Part shown: positions 7,512 to 16,000 of the stretch, piece by piece
Layout of the letters: each line of letters begins with the position of its first letter
Numbering within the stretch: position 1 is the stretch's first letter
Assembly (NCBI RefSeq): GCF_002269255.1
Contig: NZ_CP022823.1
Span: 1,054,001 to 1,118,000 of the forward strand
DNA: 64,000 nucleotides
Direction of reading: 5' to 3'
Source of the DNA: Klebsiella quasivariicola
Lineage (GTDB): Bacteria > Pseudomonadota > Gammaproteobacteria > Enterobacterales > Enterobacteriaceae
Notes under the pieces: generated by a model
Told to the model about the DNA's origin: nothing
Seen by the model: only the letters and a program-made list of their open reading frames with translations
The model's database searches: none
Translations under genes and position numbers: made by a program

Positions 7512-8933
7512 ATGAGTACATTACCAGTGGATAATCCCGGTATCGCTTCGGTACCGGTCAGTAGCGTCGGGGATGTGGCGCGGCTAATTAATTCCGGCAA
7601 GGAACAAGCGAAATATGCGCGGATGATTGTCTTCCTCGCGCTGGGGGGCGTTTTTCTCGACGCATATGACTTAACCACGCTCTCTTACGGTATTGATGAC
7701 GTTGTACGTGAATTTCAGCTTTCACCGCTGCTGACCGGCCTGGTGACTTCTTCCATTATGGTCGGGACCATCGTCGGCAATATTATCGGCGGCTGGCTGA
7801 CCGATAAATATGGTCGCTATTCGGTCTTTATGGCCGATATGTTCTTTTTCGTGATTTCGGCTATCGCCGCCGGGCTGGCGCCGAACGTCTGGGTGTTGAT
7901 TGGCGCCCGCTTCCTGATGGGCATCGGCGTTGGCATCGACCTGCCGGTGGCGATGTCCTATCTGGCCGAGTTTTCCCGCTTTGCCGGCAAAGGCAACAAA
8001 GCGGCTCGCCTCGCGGCGTGGTGCCCGATGTGGTACGCCGCCTCAACCGTCTGCTTTCTCATTATCTTCGGCCTCTATTTCCTGCTGCCGCAGGAGCATC
8101 TGGACTGGCTGTGGCGCGCCTCCCTGCTGTTCGGCGCCGTCCCGGCACTGCTGATTATTGCCGTCCGCAGCCGGTTTATGAATGAATCCCCGCTGTGGGC
8201 GGCGAACCAGGGCGATCTGACCTCTGCGGTGCGTATTTTACGCGACTCCTGGGGGATCCATGCCCATGAGGTTCCGGCGGCGAAGCCGGCGCCAGCGCCG
8301 AAAGTGAGCTTCCGCGTGCTGTTCGAAAAACCCTACCGCGAGCGGACTATCGTCGCCGGGGTGATGAATATCTGTATCTCCTTCGAGTACACGGCGATTG
8401 CCTTTTTCCTGCCGTCAATTCTTGCCCAGTTCCTTGGGGCTGGCGTCTTCGAAACCATTTCGGCATCGCTGGGGCTGAACGCCCTGTTTGCTTTTACCGG
8501 CGGGCTGCTCGGTATGCATCTGGCGTGGAAATATCCTTCGCGTCATGTGGCGATAGCCGGCTTCGCCCTGCAGTTTGTGGCGCTGATTGTGCTGGCGCTG
8601 GTGGGGCAACCGCACGCGACGGCAGGTATCGTGCTGGCTATCGCGATGCTGGGGCTGTGGCTGTTCGCCGAAGGGTTTGGCCCGGGGGCGCAGCTGATGA
8701 TCTACCCGGCGCTCTCCTATCCCACCGCCATCCGTGCCACCGGAGTCGGCTTCAGCCGGGCGCTCTCCGGGATCGGCAGCGCGCTGGCGCTGTTTATTCT
8801 GCCGCTGCTGCAGGCCTCGCTTGGCACGCAGATGTTCTGGGTGGTCTCGCTTGCCGCCATTATTCCCATTTTCTTCCTGCTGGCGGTCCGTCATGAACCG
8901 ACGCGAGAAGATATCGACGCAATCCATGAATAA
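7512..8933 (+). CDS. MFS transporter, metabolite:H+ symporter type
   Basis: A 473-residue 12-TM major facilitator. The first helix contains GGVFLDAYDLTTLSYG, followed by the loop 2-3 motif GGWLTDKYGRYSVF and by GIGVGIDLPVAMSYLAEF at TM4-5, typical of the sugar-porter/aromatic-acid-like branch. An AAGGTG ribosome-binding site precedes ATG 7512. It is followed after ten bases by the SfnB-like flavoprotein gene, so the two form a likely transport-plus-oxidation pair. The substrate is unknown; an organosulfur compound or an organic acid fits the setting. Confidence 0.85.
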   Translation: MSTLPVDNPGIASVPVSSVGDVARLINSGKEQAKYARMIVFLALGGVFLDAYDLTTLSYGIDDVVREFQLSPLLTGLVTSSIMVGTIVGNIIGGWLTDKYGRYSVFMADMFFFVISAIAAGLAPNVWVLIGARFLMGIGVGIDLPVAMSYLAEFSRFAGKGNKAARLAAWCPMWYAASTVCFLIIFGLYFLLPQEHLDWLWRASLLFGAVPALLIIAVRSRFMNESPLWAANQGDLTSAVRILRDSWGIHAHEVPAAKPAPAPKVSFRVLFEKPYRERTIVAGVMNICISFEYTAIAFFLPSILAQFLGAGVFETISASLGLNALFAFTGGLLGMHLAWKYPSRHVAIAGFALQFVALIVLALVGQPHATAGIVLAIAMLGLWLFAEGFGPGAQLMIYPALSYPTAIRATGVGFSRALSGIGSALALFILPLLQASLGTQMFWVVSLAAIIPIFFLLAVRHEPTREDIDAIHE

Positions 8934-8943
8934 GGAACCAAAG

Positions 8944-10167
8944 ATGACCTTACTCTCCACAGGCACCGATTATGACGCGCTGGCGGCCGCCTTCCGCCCG
9001 ATATTCACCCGTATCGCCCAGGGCGCTGCGGAGCGCGAACAGCAGCGCATTCTGCCCGATGAGCCGATCCGCTGGCTGAAGGAAGCGGGCTTCGGCACGC
9101 TGCGTATCCCGCGCGAGAAGGGCGGCTGGGGCGCTTCGCTGCCGCAGCTCAGCGCGCTGCTGATCGAGCTGGCGCAAGCGGACTCTAACCTGCCGCAGGC
9201 CCTGCGCGCGCACTTTGCTTTTGTGGAAGATCAGCTTAATCAGCCGGATTCCGCCGGGCGCGACCGCTGGTTTCGTCGTTTCCTCGACGGCGAGCTGGTG
9301 GGCAGCGGCTGGACGGAGATCGGCGCGGTTAAGCTGGGCGAGGTGAACACCCGGGTGACGCCGGCAGAGGAGGGCTGGCGTCTCGATGGCGAGAAGTTTT
9401 ACAGCACCGGCGCGCTGTACGCCGACTGGATCGATGTGTTTGCCCGGCGCAGTGATACCGCCGGCGACGTGATAGCCCTGGTCAGCACCCAGCAGACCGG
9501 CGTGGTGCGGGAAGATGACTGGGATGGCTTTGGCCAGCGGCTGACCGGCAGCGGAACCACCCGCTTTACCGGCGCCCGGGTGGAAACCGAACATGTTTAT
9601 GATTTTGCCCGGCGTTTTCGCTATCAGACCGCCTTCTACCAGCATGTGCTGCTGGCGACCCTCGCGGGCATTGGCCTGGCGGTTGAGCGGGATGCGGCGC
9701 AGGGCGTCAAACAGCGCTCCCGGATGTACAGCCACGGTAACGCCGCCGTGCCGCGCGATGACGCTCAGGTGCTGCAGGTCGTTGGGCAGATCAGCAGCTG
9801 GGCATGGGCGACCCGGGCCGCGGTCCTGCAGGCCGCGGAATCGCTGCAGCAGGCCTATATAGTGCACGCCAGCGACGACGACGCGCTGATCGCCCGGCGT
9901 AACCAGCTGGCGGAAGTGGAAGCGGCGCAGGCGCAGGTGATCGCCAGCGACTGGATCCCGCGGGCGGCGACGGAGCTGTTTAATGCCCTCGGAGCGTCGG
10001 ATACGCGAACCCGCCTGGCGCTGGATCGCCACTGGCGCAATGCGCGGACGGTCGCCTCGCATAATCCGGTGATCTATAAGGCACGCAATATCGGAAACTG
10101 GTTGGTGAACGGTGAAGCGCCCACCTTTATCTGGCAGATTGGCAATGGTGAGAAAACGGCGGGGTAA
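8944..10167 (+). CDS. Acyl-CoA dehydrogenase-fold flavoprotein, SfnB/DszC-like
   Basis: A 407-residue protein of the acyl-CoA dehydrogenase fold. The N-terminal helical domain contains RIPREKGGWGASLPQLS, the middle domain has GSGWTEIGAVKLGEV and GWRLDGEKFYSTGALYADW, and the C-terminal helical domain ends in RNARTVASHNPVIYKAR-type residues. That profile fits the FMNH2-using monooxygenase branch (SfnB, DszC) better than true acyl-CoA dehydrogenases; the catalytic glutamate of the latter is not evident. The start is the ATG at 8944, ten bases after the MFS stop, with AAGGA upstream. A role in sulfur-compound oxidation is inferred from family and neighbours. Confidence 0.8.
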   Translation: MTLLSTGTDYDALAAAFRPIFTRIAQGAAEREQQRILPDEPIRWLKEAGFGTLRIPREKGGWGASLPQLSALLIELAQADSNLPQALRAHFAFVEDQLNQPDSAGRDRWFRRFLDGELVGSGWTEIGAVKLGEVNTRVTPAEEGWRLDGEKFYSTGALYADWIDVFARRSDTAGDVIALVSTQQTGVVREDDWDGFGQRLTGSGTTRFTGARVETEHVYDFARRFRYQTAFYQHVLLATLAGIGLAVERDAAQGVKQRSRMYSHGNAAVPRDDAQVLQVVGQISSWAWATRAAVLQAAESLQQAYIVHASDDDALIARRNQLAEVEAAQAQVIASDWIPRAATELFNALGASDTRTRLALDRHWRNARTVASHNPVIYKARNIGNWLVNGEAPTFIWQIGNGEKTAG

Positions 10168-10173
10168 GCCCAT

Positions 10174-10205
10174 CGGCGGCGGGGGCGCAATGCCTCCCGC
10201 CGCCG
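10174..10205. terminator. GC-rich hairpin between convergent genes
   Basis: CGGCGGCGGG (10174-10183) pairs with CCCGCCGCCG (10196-10205) between the stop of the SfnB-like gene and the stop of the convergent SsuA-like gene. There is no proper U-tract on either strand, so it may act as a transcript 3'-end stabiliser or a weak bidirectional terminator. Confidence 0.45.
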
Positions 10206-10211
10206 GGAAAA

Positions 10212-11153
10212 TTAAGGTTTATCCAGCGACCAGGTGGCGCTGCGCACGTCGACTTTTACCGGCAGCAGGCCGATGCGCGTAAAGGTATCCGCCAGCGCCT
10301 GCTGTTCGTTATACACCGCCGGCGTCATGCGTTCGGCACCATAGGGCAGGCGGGCCAGGGTCTTCAGCCAGATGGCTTTATCCAGCCCGGTTGAGGTTGA
10401 CAGCAGCCCGGCGGCTTCGTCCTGATGGCTGTTCGCCCACGCGCTGAGTTTACCCAGCTCATCCACCACCTGCTTTGCTGTCTCCGGATAAGTATCCGCA
10501 AACTTACGGCTGGCGAGATAGAAGGTGTAGTGCGGCACCAGCCCCTCGGCATTGCGGATCTGCCGGGCTTTCGCGTTGGTTTCCACTTCTGCGAGGAACG
10601 GATCCCAGATCACCCATGCATCAATCGCCCCGCGCTGGAACGCGGCGCGGGCGTCCGCCGGCGGCAGGTAGACCGGGGTGATGTCTTTATAGCTGAGGCC
10701 CGCTTTTTCCAGTGCGGCAACCAGCAGGTAGTTGACGTCAGACCCCTTGTTCAATCCCACGCGCTTGCCTTTCAGGTCGGCCACGCTGCGGATTGCCGAC
10801 TGTTCAGGCACCACAATCGCTTCCGTTTTCGGGTTGGCGGGGGAATGGGCAAGGTAGACCAGATCGGCTTGCGCCGCCTGGGCAAAGGCCGGAGGCGCAT
10901 CGCCGGTGGCGGCCAGATCGATACTACCGACGTTCAGCCCCTCCAGCATTTGCGGCCCGGCGGGGAATTCGACCCAGCGTACGGCAATGCCCTGTTTTTT
11001 CAGGCTCTCATCCAGGGTGCCGCGATACTTCAGCAGCGCGAAGATATTCGCCTTTTGATAGCCGATGTTGACGGTTTCCGGCGCTTTGGCCAGCGCAGAG
11101 GTAGAGAGGGCGGCGAGGACCAGCAGCCAGGCGGGGCGGAATCGGTTGGACAT
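10212..11153 (-). CDS. SsuA-like sulfonate ABC substrate-binding protein (orphan)
   Basis: A 313-residue periplasmic binding protein with a cleavable Sec signal peptide (basic N-terminus, LLVLAALSTSALA, cleavage after about residue 22). The mature start ETVNIGYQKANIFALLK and the stretches GSIDLAATGDAPPAFAQA and DAWVIWDPFLAEVE are typical of the SsuA/TauA family, which delivers sulfonates to an SsuBC-type importer. No permease or ATPase of that family is adjacent, so it must share a transporter encoded elsewhere or have been left behind. It converges on the organosulfur operon. TGGTTATA-type motifs lie upstream at 11198-11240. Confidence 0.85.
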   Translation of the reverse strand: MSNRFRPAWLLVLAALSTSALAKAPETVNIGYQKANIFALLKYRGTLDESLKKQGIAVRWVEFPAGPQMLEGLNVGSIDLAATGDAPPAFAQAAQADLVYLAHSPANPKTEAIVVPEQSAIRSVADLKGKRVGLNKGSDVNYLLVAALEKAGLSYKDITPVYLPPADARAAFQRGAIDAWVIWDPFLAEVETNAKARQIRNAEGLVPHYTFYLASRKFADTYPETAKQVVDELGKLSAWANSHQDEAAGLLSTSTGLDKAIWLKTLARLPYGAERMTPAVYNEQQALADTFTRIGLLPVKVDVRSATWSLDKP

Positions 11154-11194
11154 TGTCTGTTCTCCTTAGCGTTTTGCGTAAGGTAACAAACAGC

Positions 11195-11240
11195 GCTTAT
11201 AACCATTAAATAACTAAAATTTTATTGATATAACCAAAGT
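11195..11240 (-). promoter_or_regulatory. Sulfur-type promoter region with repeated GGTTATA boxes
   Basis: On the minus strand, TTTGGTTATATC (about 11238-11227), AGTTATTTAAT (11216-11206) and TGGTTATAAG (11205-11196) follow one another upstream of the SsuA-like gene. The boxes match those before the SsuD-like gene and before cysJ. Assignment to CysB/Cbl is inference. Confidence 0.4.
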
Positions 11241-11258
11241 GGTGGTTCAGGGCGATGA

Positions 11259-11282
11259 CCCGACACGCCGAGGCGTGCCGGG
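11259..11282 (-). terminator. Hairpin downstream of sdaB
   Basis: CCCG-A-CACGCC (11259-11269) and GGCGTG-C-CGGG (11272-11282) form a strong stem with one A/C mismatch and a two-base GA turn, just past the sdaB stop. The flank is not T-rich, so efficient intrinsic termination is uncertain. Confidence 0.45.
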
Positions 11283-11290
11283 TACGAGGA

Positions 11291-12658
11291 TTAATCGCAG
11301 GCGACGATCTTCATCGCCAGGCCACCGCGAGAGGTTTCCCGGTACTTGGCGTTCATGTCTTTACCGGTTTCGTACATGGTCTCGATCACTTTATCGAGGC
11401 AGACGCGCGGCTCGCTGGTCCGGCGCAGCGCCATTCGTGCGGCGTTGACCGCTTTCACGGCGGCGATAGCGTTGCGTTCGATGCAGGGCACCTGCACCTG
11501 GCCGGCAACCGGGTCGCAGGTCAGGCCGAGGTTATGCTCCATGGCGATCTCTGCCGCGATGCACACCTGACCCGGGCTACCGCCCAGCAGTTCCGCCAGA
11601 CCGGCTGCCGCCATCGAGCAGGCGACACCCACTTCACCCTGGCAGCCGACTTCGGCACCGGAGATGGAGGCGTTCATCTTATACAGCGAACCGATGGCGC
11701 TGGCGACCAGCATATAGCGGGCCAGGGAGTTGCTGTTCACCTTGCGGATAAACTTGTCGTAGTAGGCCAGCACCGCCGGCACGATACCGCAGGCGCCGTT
11801 GGTCGGCGCGGTTACCACCCGGCCACCGGCGGCGTTCTCTTCATTCACCGCCAGGGCGAACATATTGATCCAGTCGACCACCGCCATGGGATCGCTGTTG
11901 GTGGTGTCCTGGCTCACCAGCATGCGGCGCAGCGCGGCGGCGCGGCGCGGGACGCGGAGTTTGCCCGGCAGGACCCCTTCGGTGGTGATGCCGCGCTCAA
12001 TACCGGCGCTCATCACTTCCCATACTGCGGCGAAGTGTTGCTCAAGGGCTTCTTTGCTGTGCAGCGCCAGTTCGTTCTGCATCATCAGGCCGGAGAGCGA
12101 CAGCCCGGTTTCACGGCAGTGACGCTGCAGGTCGGCGGCGTTTTTGTAAGGGTAAGGAACGGCAACCGGCGCCTCGGTAGTCTGGCCAAAGTGCTCCTCA
12201 TCGACGATAAAGCCGCCGCCGATAGAGTAATACGTCTGGCTGTAGAGCACTTTGTCGCCGGCCAGGGCGGTGATGCGCATGCCATTCTCATGCAGCGACA
12301 GATTGTCGGCATGGAAATTCATGCACTGATCCACCGGGAAGTCCACTTCGTGCTGACCGTTGGCCAGCATCAGGCGGCCATGGGTATTAACGTCCTGAAT
12401 AAAGCCCGGAATGGCGTCGATGTCGACGGTATCCGGCAGGTTGCCGGCGAGTCCCATGATAATCGCGATATCGGTATGGTGGCCTTTACCGGTCAGGGAG
12501 AGGGAGCCGTAGACGTCGACGACGACTTTGCTGACGTCGGCCAGCAGGCCGCGCGCGATCAGGTCGTCAGTGAATTGTTTGCCCGCTTTCATCGGTCCAA
12601 CGGTATGGGAGCTGGAAGGGCCAATGCCGATTTTAAAGATATCGAATACGCTGATCAT
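11291..12658 (-). CDS. sdaB: L-serine ammonia-lyase (serine deaminase II)
   Basis: A 455-residue iron-sulfur L-serine dehydratase converting L-serine to pyruvate and ammonia in the cytosol. The N-terminal beta domain begins ISVFDIFKIGIGPSSSHT. The alpha domain carries the cysteine segments TNGACGIVP, EVGCQGEVGVACS and a final MKIVACD that fit the [4Fe-4S] ligands of the family. It is collinear with and nearly identical to E. coli SdaB. It follows sdaC by 65 bases on the same strand, the conserved sdaCB operon in which serine is imported and degraded. Confidence 0.97.
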   Translation of the reverse strand: MISVFDIFKIGIGPSSSHTVGPMKAGKQFTDDLIARGLLADVSKVVVDVYGSLSLTGKGHHTDIAIIMGLAGNLPDTVDIDAIPGFIQDVNTHGRLMLANGQHEVDFPVDQCMNFHADNLSLHENGMRITALAGDKVLYSQTYYSIGGGFIVDEEHFGQTTEAPVAVPYPYKNAADLQRHCRETGLSLSGLMMQNELALHSKEALEQHFAAVWEVMSAGIERGITTEGVLPGKLRVPRRAAALRRMLVSQDTTNSDPMAVVDWINMFALAVNEENAAGGRVVTAPTNGACGIVPAVLAYYDKFIRKVNSNSLARYMLVASAIGSLYKMNASISGAEVGCQGEVGVACSMAAAGLAELLGGSPGQVCIAAEIAMEHNLGLTCDPVAGQVQVPCIERNAIAAVKAVNAARMALRRTSEPRVCLDKVIETMYETGKDMNAKYRETSRGGLAMKIVACD

Positions 12659-12723
12659 ATGTATTCCCGTGCTGTCGGAAAGCGCGCCGCCGTAAAGCGG
12701 CGCGGGGGGAGGCGTTGAATGAA

Positions 12724-14013
12724 TTAGCTGAACAGCGAGTAGAAAATCGCGGAGATGGCAATCAGGCCCATAATCACCACGAAGACGTTGCTGATATGGC
12801 CGCTGTATTTACGCATCGCCGGCACTTTCTGAATCGCGTACATCGGCATCAGGAACAGGATCATCGCGATAATCGGGCCGCCCAGTGTCTCGATCATCCC
12901 GAGGATGCTCGGGTTCAGGGTTGCCACAATCCAGGTGGTGATCAGCATGAACAGCGCGGTCAGCTTGTTCAGTTTGTTGATTTCAATCGATTTGCCTTTA
13001 CTGCGCAGGGATTTAATCACCATGCCGTTAAAGCCTTCGCGGGCACCCAGATAGTGGCCGAGGAAGGATTTAGTGATGGCGATCATCGCGATGATCGGTG
13101 CCATCCAGGCGATAACCGGCGCGTTAAAGTGGTTTGCCAGGTAAGACAGAATCGAGATGTTCTGTTCTTTCGCTGCGGCGAGGTCAGCCGGAGAGAGGCT
13201 CAGGACGCAGCTGAAGACGAAGAACATCACGGTCAGCACCATCATGATGTGCGCGCGAGCGAGGATGCTGGAGCATTTCTTCTCAGCGCCTTCGCCGTAC
13301 TCTTCACGTTTGGCTACCGCGAAGGAAGAGATGATCGGCGAGTGGTTGAAGGAGAAGACCATCACCGGGATCGCCAGCCACAGGGTCATCAGCAGGCCGT
13401 TGCCGGTAACGGAAGCGCCGCTCAGGGAGAGCGTCTCCAGCGCCGCGCCGTTCCACTGCGGGATCAGATACAGAGCCAGCACCATCAGCGCGATAACGAA
13501 CGGGAACACCAGCACGCTCATCGCTTTCACAATCATCTGCTCACCGAAACGCACGATGGTCATCATGCCGACGATCAGGATCAACGACAGAATGGCGCGC
13601 GGCGGCGGCGTCATGTGCAGCTGATGCGCCATGAAGGTTTCGACGGTGTTAGTGATCGCCACGCTGTAAACCAGCAGGATCGGGTAGATAGCGAAGAAGT
13701 AGAGCAGGGTAATCAGCTTACCTGCGCCCACGCCGAAGTGTTCTTCCACCACTTCGGTGATGTCTTCGCCCGGGTTTTTCCCGGAGAGGACGAAACGGGT
13801 CATGCCGCGGTGAGCGAAGAAGGTCATCGGGAAGGCCAGAATCGCCATGATAATCAGGGGGATCATGCCGCCGACGCCGGCGTTGATCGGCAGGAACAAG
13901 ACGCCCGCGCCAATCGCTGTACCGTACAGGCCCAGCATCCACATGGTGTCGGTTTTACGCCATCCGCTGCGGGTTTCGCCCGAAACGATGGTGCTGGTTT
14001 GAGTGGTTTCCAT
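12724..14013 (-). CDS. sdaC: Serine/H+ symporter
   Basis: A 429-residue inner-membrane transporter of the HAAAP family with eleven or so hydrophobic helices, matching E. coli SdaC end to end (opening METTQTSTIV, then WRKTDTMWMLGLYGTAIG; ending SAIFYSLFS). It takes up L-serine with protons and feeds SdaB encoded just downstream. The long leader to 14.2 kb holds a CRP-like site and a PurR-like box further up, in line with the catabolic role. Confidence 0.97.
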   Translation of the reverse strand: METTQTSTIVSGETRSGWRKTDTMWMLGLYGTAIGAGVLFLPINAGVGGMIPLIIMAILAFPMTFFAHRGMTRFVLSGKNPGEDITEVVEEHFGVGAGKLITLLYFFAIYPILLVYSVAITNTVETFMAHQLHMTPPPRAILSLILIVGMMTIVRFGEQMIVKAMSVLVFPFVIALMVLALYLIPQWNGAALETLSLSGASVTGNGLLMTLWLAIPVMVFSFNHSPIISSFAVAKREEYGEGAEKKCSSILARAHIMMVLTVMFFVFSCVLSLSPADLAAAKEQNISILSYLANHFNAPVIAWMAPIIAMIAITKSFLGHYLGAREGFNGMVIKSLRSKGKSIEINKLNKLTALFMLITTWIVATLNPSILGMIETLGGPIIAMILFLMPMYAIQKVPAMRKYSGHISNVFVVIMGLIAISAIFYSLFS

Positions 14014-14152
14014 CTGTATCTCCTGGAGGAATCAACAAAATCTAATGAATAAATACAATTGCGTAACACGAAATTCGTTTAATTACGGTCTTTTTAGAAA
14101 TTTTCTCCGTAATAATTGGGCCGGAAAGATACATTTATATGGTTTATGCATC

Positions 14153-14168
14153 AGTGATCGCGATCTCA
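14153..14168. promoter_or_regulatory. CRP-like site upstream of sdaC
   Basis: AGTGATCGCGATCTCA keeps GTGA-N6-TC-CA spacing and resembles TGTGA-N6-TCACA with two mismatches. It lies about 140 bp upstream of sdaC. E. coli sdaC is known to respond to cAMP-CRP, which makes the site plausible. Confidence 0.45.
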
Positions 14169-14384
14169 AATGCAATAATCCACTTTCAATGTGCGTATTT
14201 TTAGTCCAACAGCCTGTTTTTGGTGATCAGCCAGCGATTTGTGGCGCGCAGGCTACCATTTGCAGCATATGAGATAAAAGCGTAGCGGCGTAATAACGAG
14301 GGATTTACTGTAAAAAAGAGAAGCAGTCGACGTTTTTGCGCTTAAAACCATTTTTTACAGTGATAATTGTCGCAGTTTTTACAA

Positions 14385-14400
14385 ACGCAAACGTTTGGCT
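14385..14400. promoter_or_regulatory. PurR-like operator
   Basis: ACGCAAACGTTTGGCT contains the perfect central palindrome CAAACGTTTG and matches the PurR consensus ACGCAAACGTTTTCGT at 13 of 16 positions. It lies 370 bp upstream of sdaC and 120 bp past ppnN. Its target is unclear. Confidence 0.45.
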
Positions 14401-14474
14401 ATGTAAAAAAATTCCAGGTATTTGATGGGTAACAGAAAGCTTTTTGGCGCGTTCTGGAAGCCAGAGGAGGAGGG

Positions 14475-14510
14475 CCCGCCGGGGCAGACATCAGGCGATG
14501 CCCCGGCGGG
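14475..14510 (-). terminator. Perfect GC-rich inverted repeat after ppnN
   Basis: CCCGCCGGGGCA (14475-14486) and TGCCCCGGCGGG (14499-14510) are a perfect 12-bp inverted repeat immediately past the ppnN stop. The minus-strand flank is not T-rich, so it may be an RNA 3'-end stabiliser as much as a terminator. It resembles a small REP-type palindrome. Confidence 0.45.
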
Positions 14511-14521
14511 AAAGCAGAAGA

Positions 14522-15889
14522 TCAGGCGATGATTTCGTAGCAGGGAATATAGGCGGTGCCGCCCGGGAGCTTCATGCGGTGCTGGGCGACGAAGCCCTGC
14601 AGCAGATCGTCCATACGGCGCATCATCTCCGGATCGCCGTGGAGTTTGTAAGGACCGTACTGCTCAATGGCCTGGATACCCACCTCTTTGACGTTCCCCG
14701 CGACAATGCCGGAGAAGGCGCGACGCAGGTCGGCGGCCAGCACTTCCACCGGCTGGTCCGGAGAGAGTTTGAGATTGGCCATGTTCTCGTGGGTCGGATC
14801 AAACGGCATCTGCAGGTCCGGCGAAATGCGAATCGACCAGTTGAAGCTGTAGGCGTCATCGGTCTCGCGACGGCTCTCTTTCACCAGCGGCATCGCTTTT
14901 TTCATCTGCCGCGCCACTTCCGCCGGATCGTCGATGATGATCCGGTAGTGGCGACGAGCGGATTCGCCCAGAGTATGGGTGATAAACTCGTCCAGTACGC
15001 GGAAATAGTCGGCACTCTCTTTCGGTCCGGTGAGGATCAGCGGCAGCACCTGCGCTTTATTCTCCGGATGCATCAGAATGCCCAGCAGATAGAGCAGCTC
15101 TTCGGCGGTGCCGACGCCGCCCGGGAAGATAATGATCCCGTGGGCGATGCGCACGAAGGCTTCCAGACGCTTTTCGATATCCGGCATGATGATCAGCTCA
15201 TTGACCAGCGGGTTTGGCGGTTCCGCGGCGATAATGGACGGCTCGGTCATGCCGATAAAGCGGCTGTCTTTGTAGCGCTGCTGCGCATGGCCAACGGCGG
15301 CGCCTTTCATCGGCGCTTCCATCGCGCCAGGCCCGCAGCCGGTGCAGATGTTCAGTTCCCGCAGACCCAGCTGCGTACCGACACGGCGGGCGTAGAGGTA
15401 CTCGTTCTCGTTGATCGAGTGGCCGCCCCAGCAGACGATCATGTTCGGCGCTTCGCCGACGTGCAGCGCGCGGGCGTTGCGCAGGATCGAGAATACCAGG
15501 TTGGTAATATGGACCGAGCTTTCCAGATCGAGGTTCGGGAAGCGAACCGTATTGTGGATCTGGCCGTAAACGAACAGGATATCGCGCAGCACGGCGAACA
15601 GGTTGGCCTGCAGGGAACGGATGATGCGCCCGTCAACGAAGGCCTCCTCCGGCGGGTTGATCAGTTCCAGCTTCACGCCGCGTTCGCGACGCAGCACGTT
15701 AATATCGAAATTTTCAAAACGGGAGAGCAGCTCCTTGCTGTTATCGGTCAGGCTCCCCGAGTTGAGCACCGCAAGCGAGCAGTTGCGAAAGAGTTGATAC
15801 AGGTCACTGCTGGCGGTGCGCTTAAGCATATCCACTTCCAGCTGCGACAGCATATCCATTGAACCAAGCGGGCTAACATGTGTAATCAA
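14522..15889 (-). CDS. ppnN: Pyrimidine/purine nucleotide 5'-monophosphate nucleosidase
   Basis: A 455-residue cytosolic enzyme that splits nucleoside monophosphates into base and ribose 5-phosphate and is a (p)ppGpp-responsive protein in E. coli. The central LOG-type domain shows the PGGVGTAEE motif and a downstream Rossmann-like fold; the flanking N- and C-terminal regions are those of the E. coli protein (formerly YgdH). The start MITHVSPLGSMDML matches E. coli. It lies downstream of queF on the same strand, as in E. coli. relA, the ppGpp synthetase, is in the same window. Confidence 0.95.
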   Translation of the reverse strand: MITHVSPLGSMDMLSQLEVDMLKRTASSDLYQLFRNCSLAVLNSGSLTDNSKELLSRFENFDINVLRRERGVKLELINPPEEAFVDGRIIRSLQANLFAVLRDILFVYGQIHNTVRFPNLDLESSVHITNLVFSILRNARALHVGEAPNMIVCWGGHSINENEYLYARRVGTQLGLRELNICTGCGPGAMEAPMKGAAVGHAQQRYKDSRFIGMTEPSIIAAEPPNPLVNELIIMPDIEKRLEAFVRIAHGIIIFPGGVGTAEELLYLLGILMHPENKAQVLPLILTGPKESADYFRVLDEFITHTLGESARRHYRIIIDDPAEVARQMKKAMPLVKESRRETDDAYSFNWSIRISPDLQMPFDPTHENMANLKLSPDQPVEVLAADLRRAFSGIVAGNVKEVGIQAIEQYGPYKLHGDPEMMRRMDDLLQGFVAQHRMKLPGGTAYIPCYEIIA

Positions 15890-16000
15890 GTGAACTCCTT
15901 ACAGGACGCTTATCGTCTTCCTGAGATTACAATAGCCCTGTGAACCGCGTTTCCACAACCTTGCGCGCGTCTAAACGCACGCAAATTGTGAAATTGTTTA

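Larger units (their letters stand above)
14014..14521. other. Intergenic region sdaC-ppnN (508 bp)
   Basis: No protein-coding gene is evident. The stretch is AT-rich compared with its neighbours and holds the sdaC promoter region on the minus strand, a CRP-like site (14153-14168), a PurR-like box (14385-14400) and a GC-rich inverted repeat next to the ppnN stop (14475-14510). Confidence 0.7.

Noticed and set aside
11255..12718. 487-codon plus-strand open frame antisense to sdaB
   Set aside because: It mirrors sdaB exactly, has the low-complexity His/Arg/Gly-rich make-up of antisense frames in GC-rich genes, and sdaB is conserved and certain.
12715..14052. 445-codon plus-strand open frame antisense to sdaC
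   Set aside because: His/Asp/Gln-rich shadow of the sdaC codons, without family resemblance or a ribosome-binding site.
14444..15862. 472-codon plus-strand frame antisense to ppnN
   Set aside because: Shadow frame of a well-conserved gene, without a domain or start signal.
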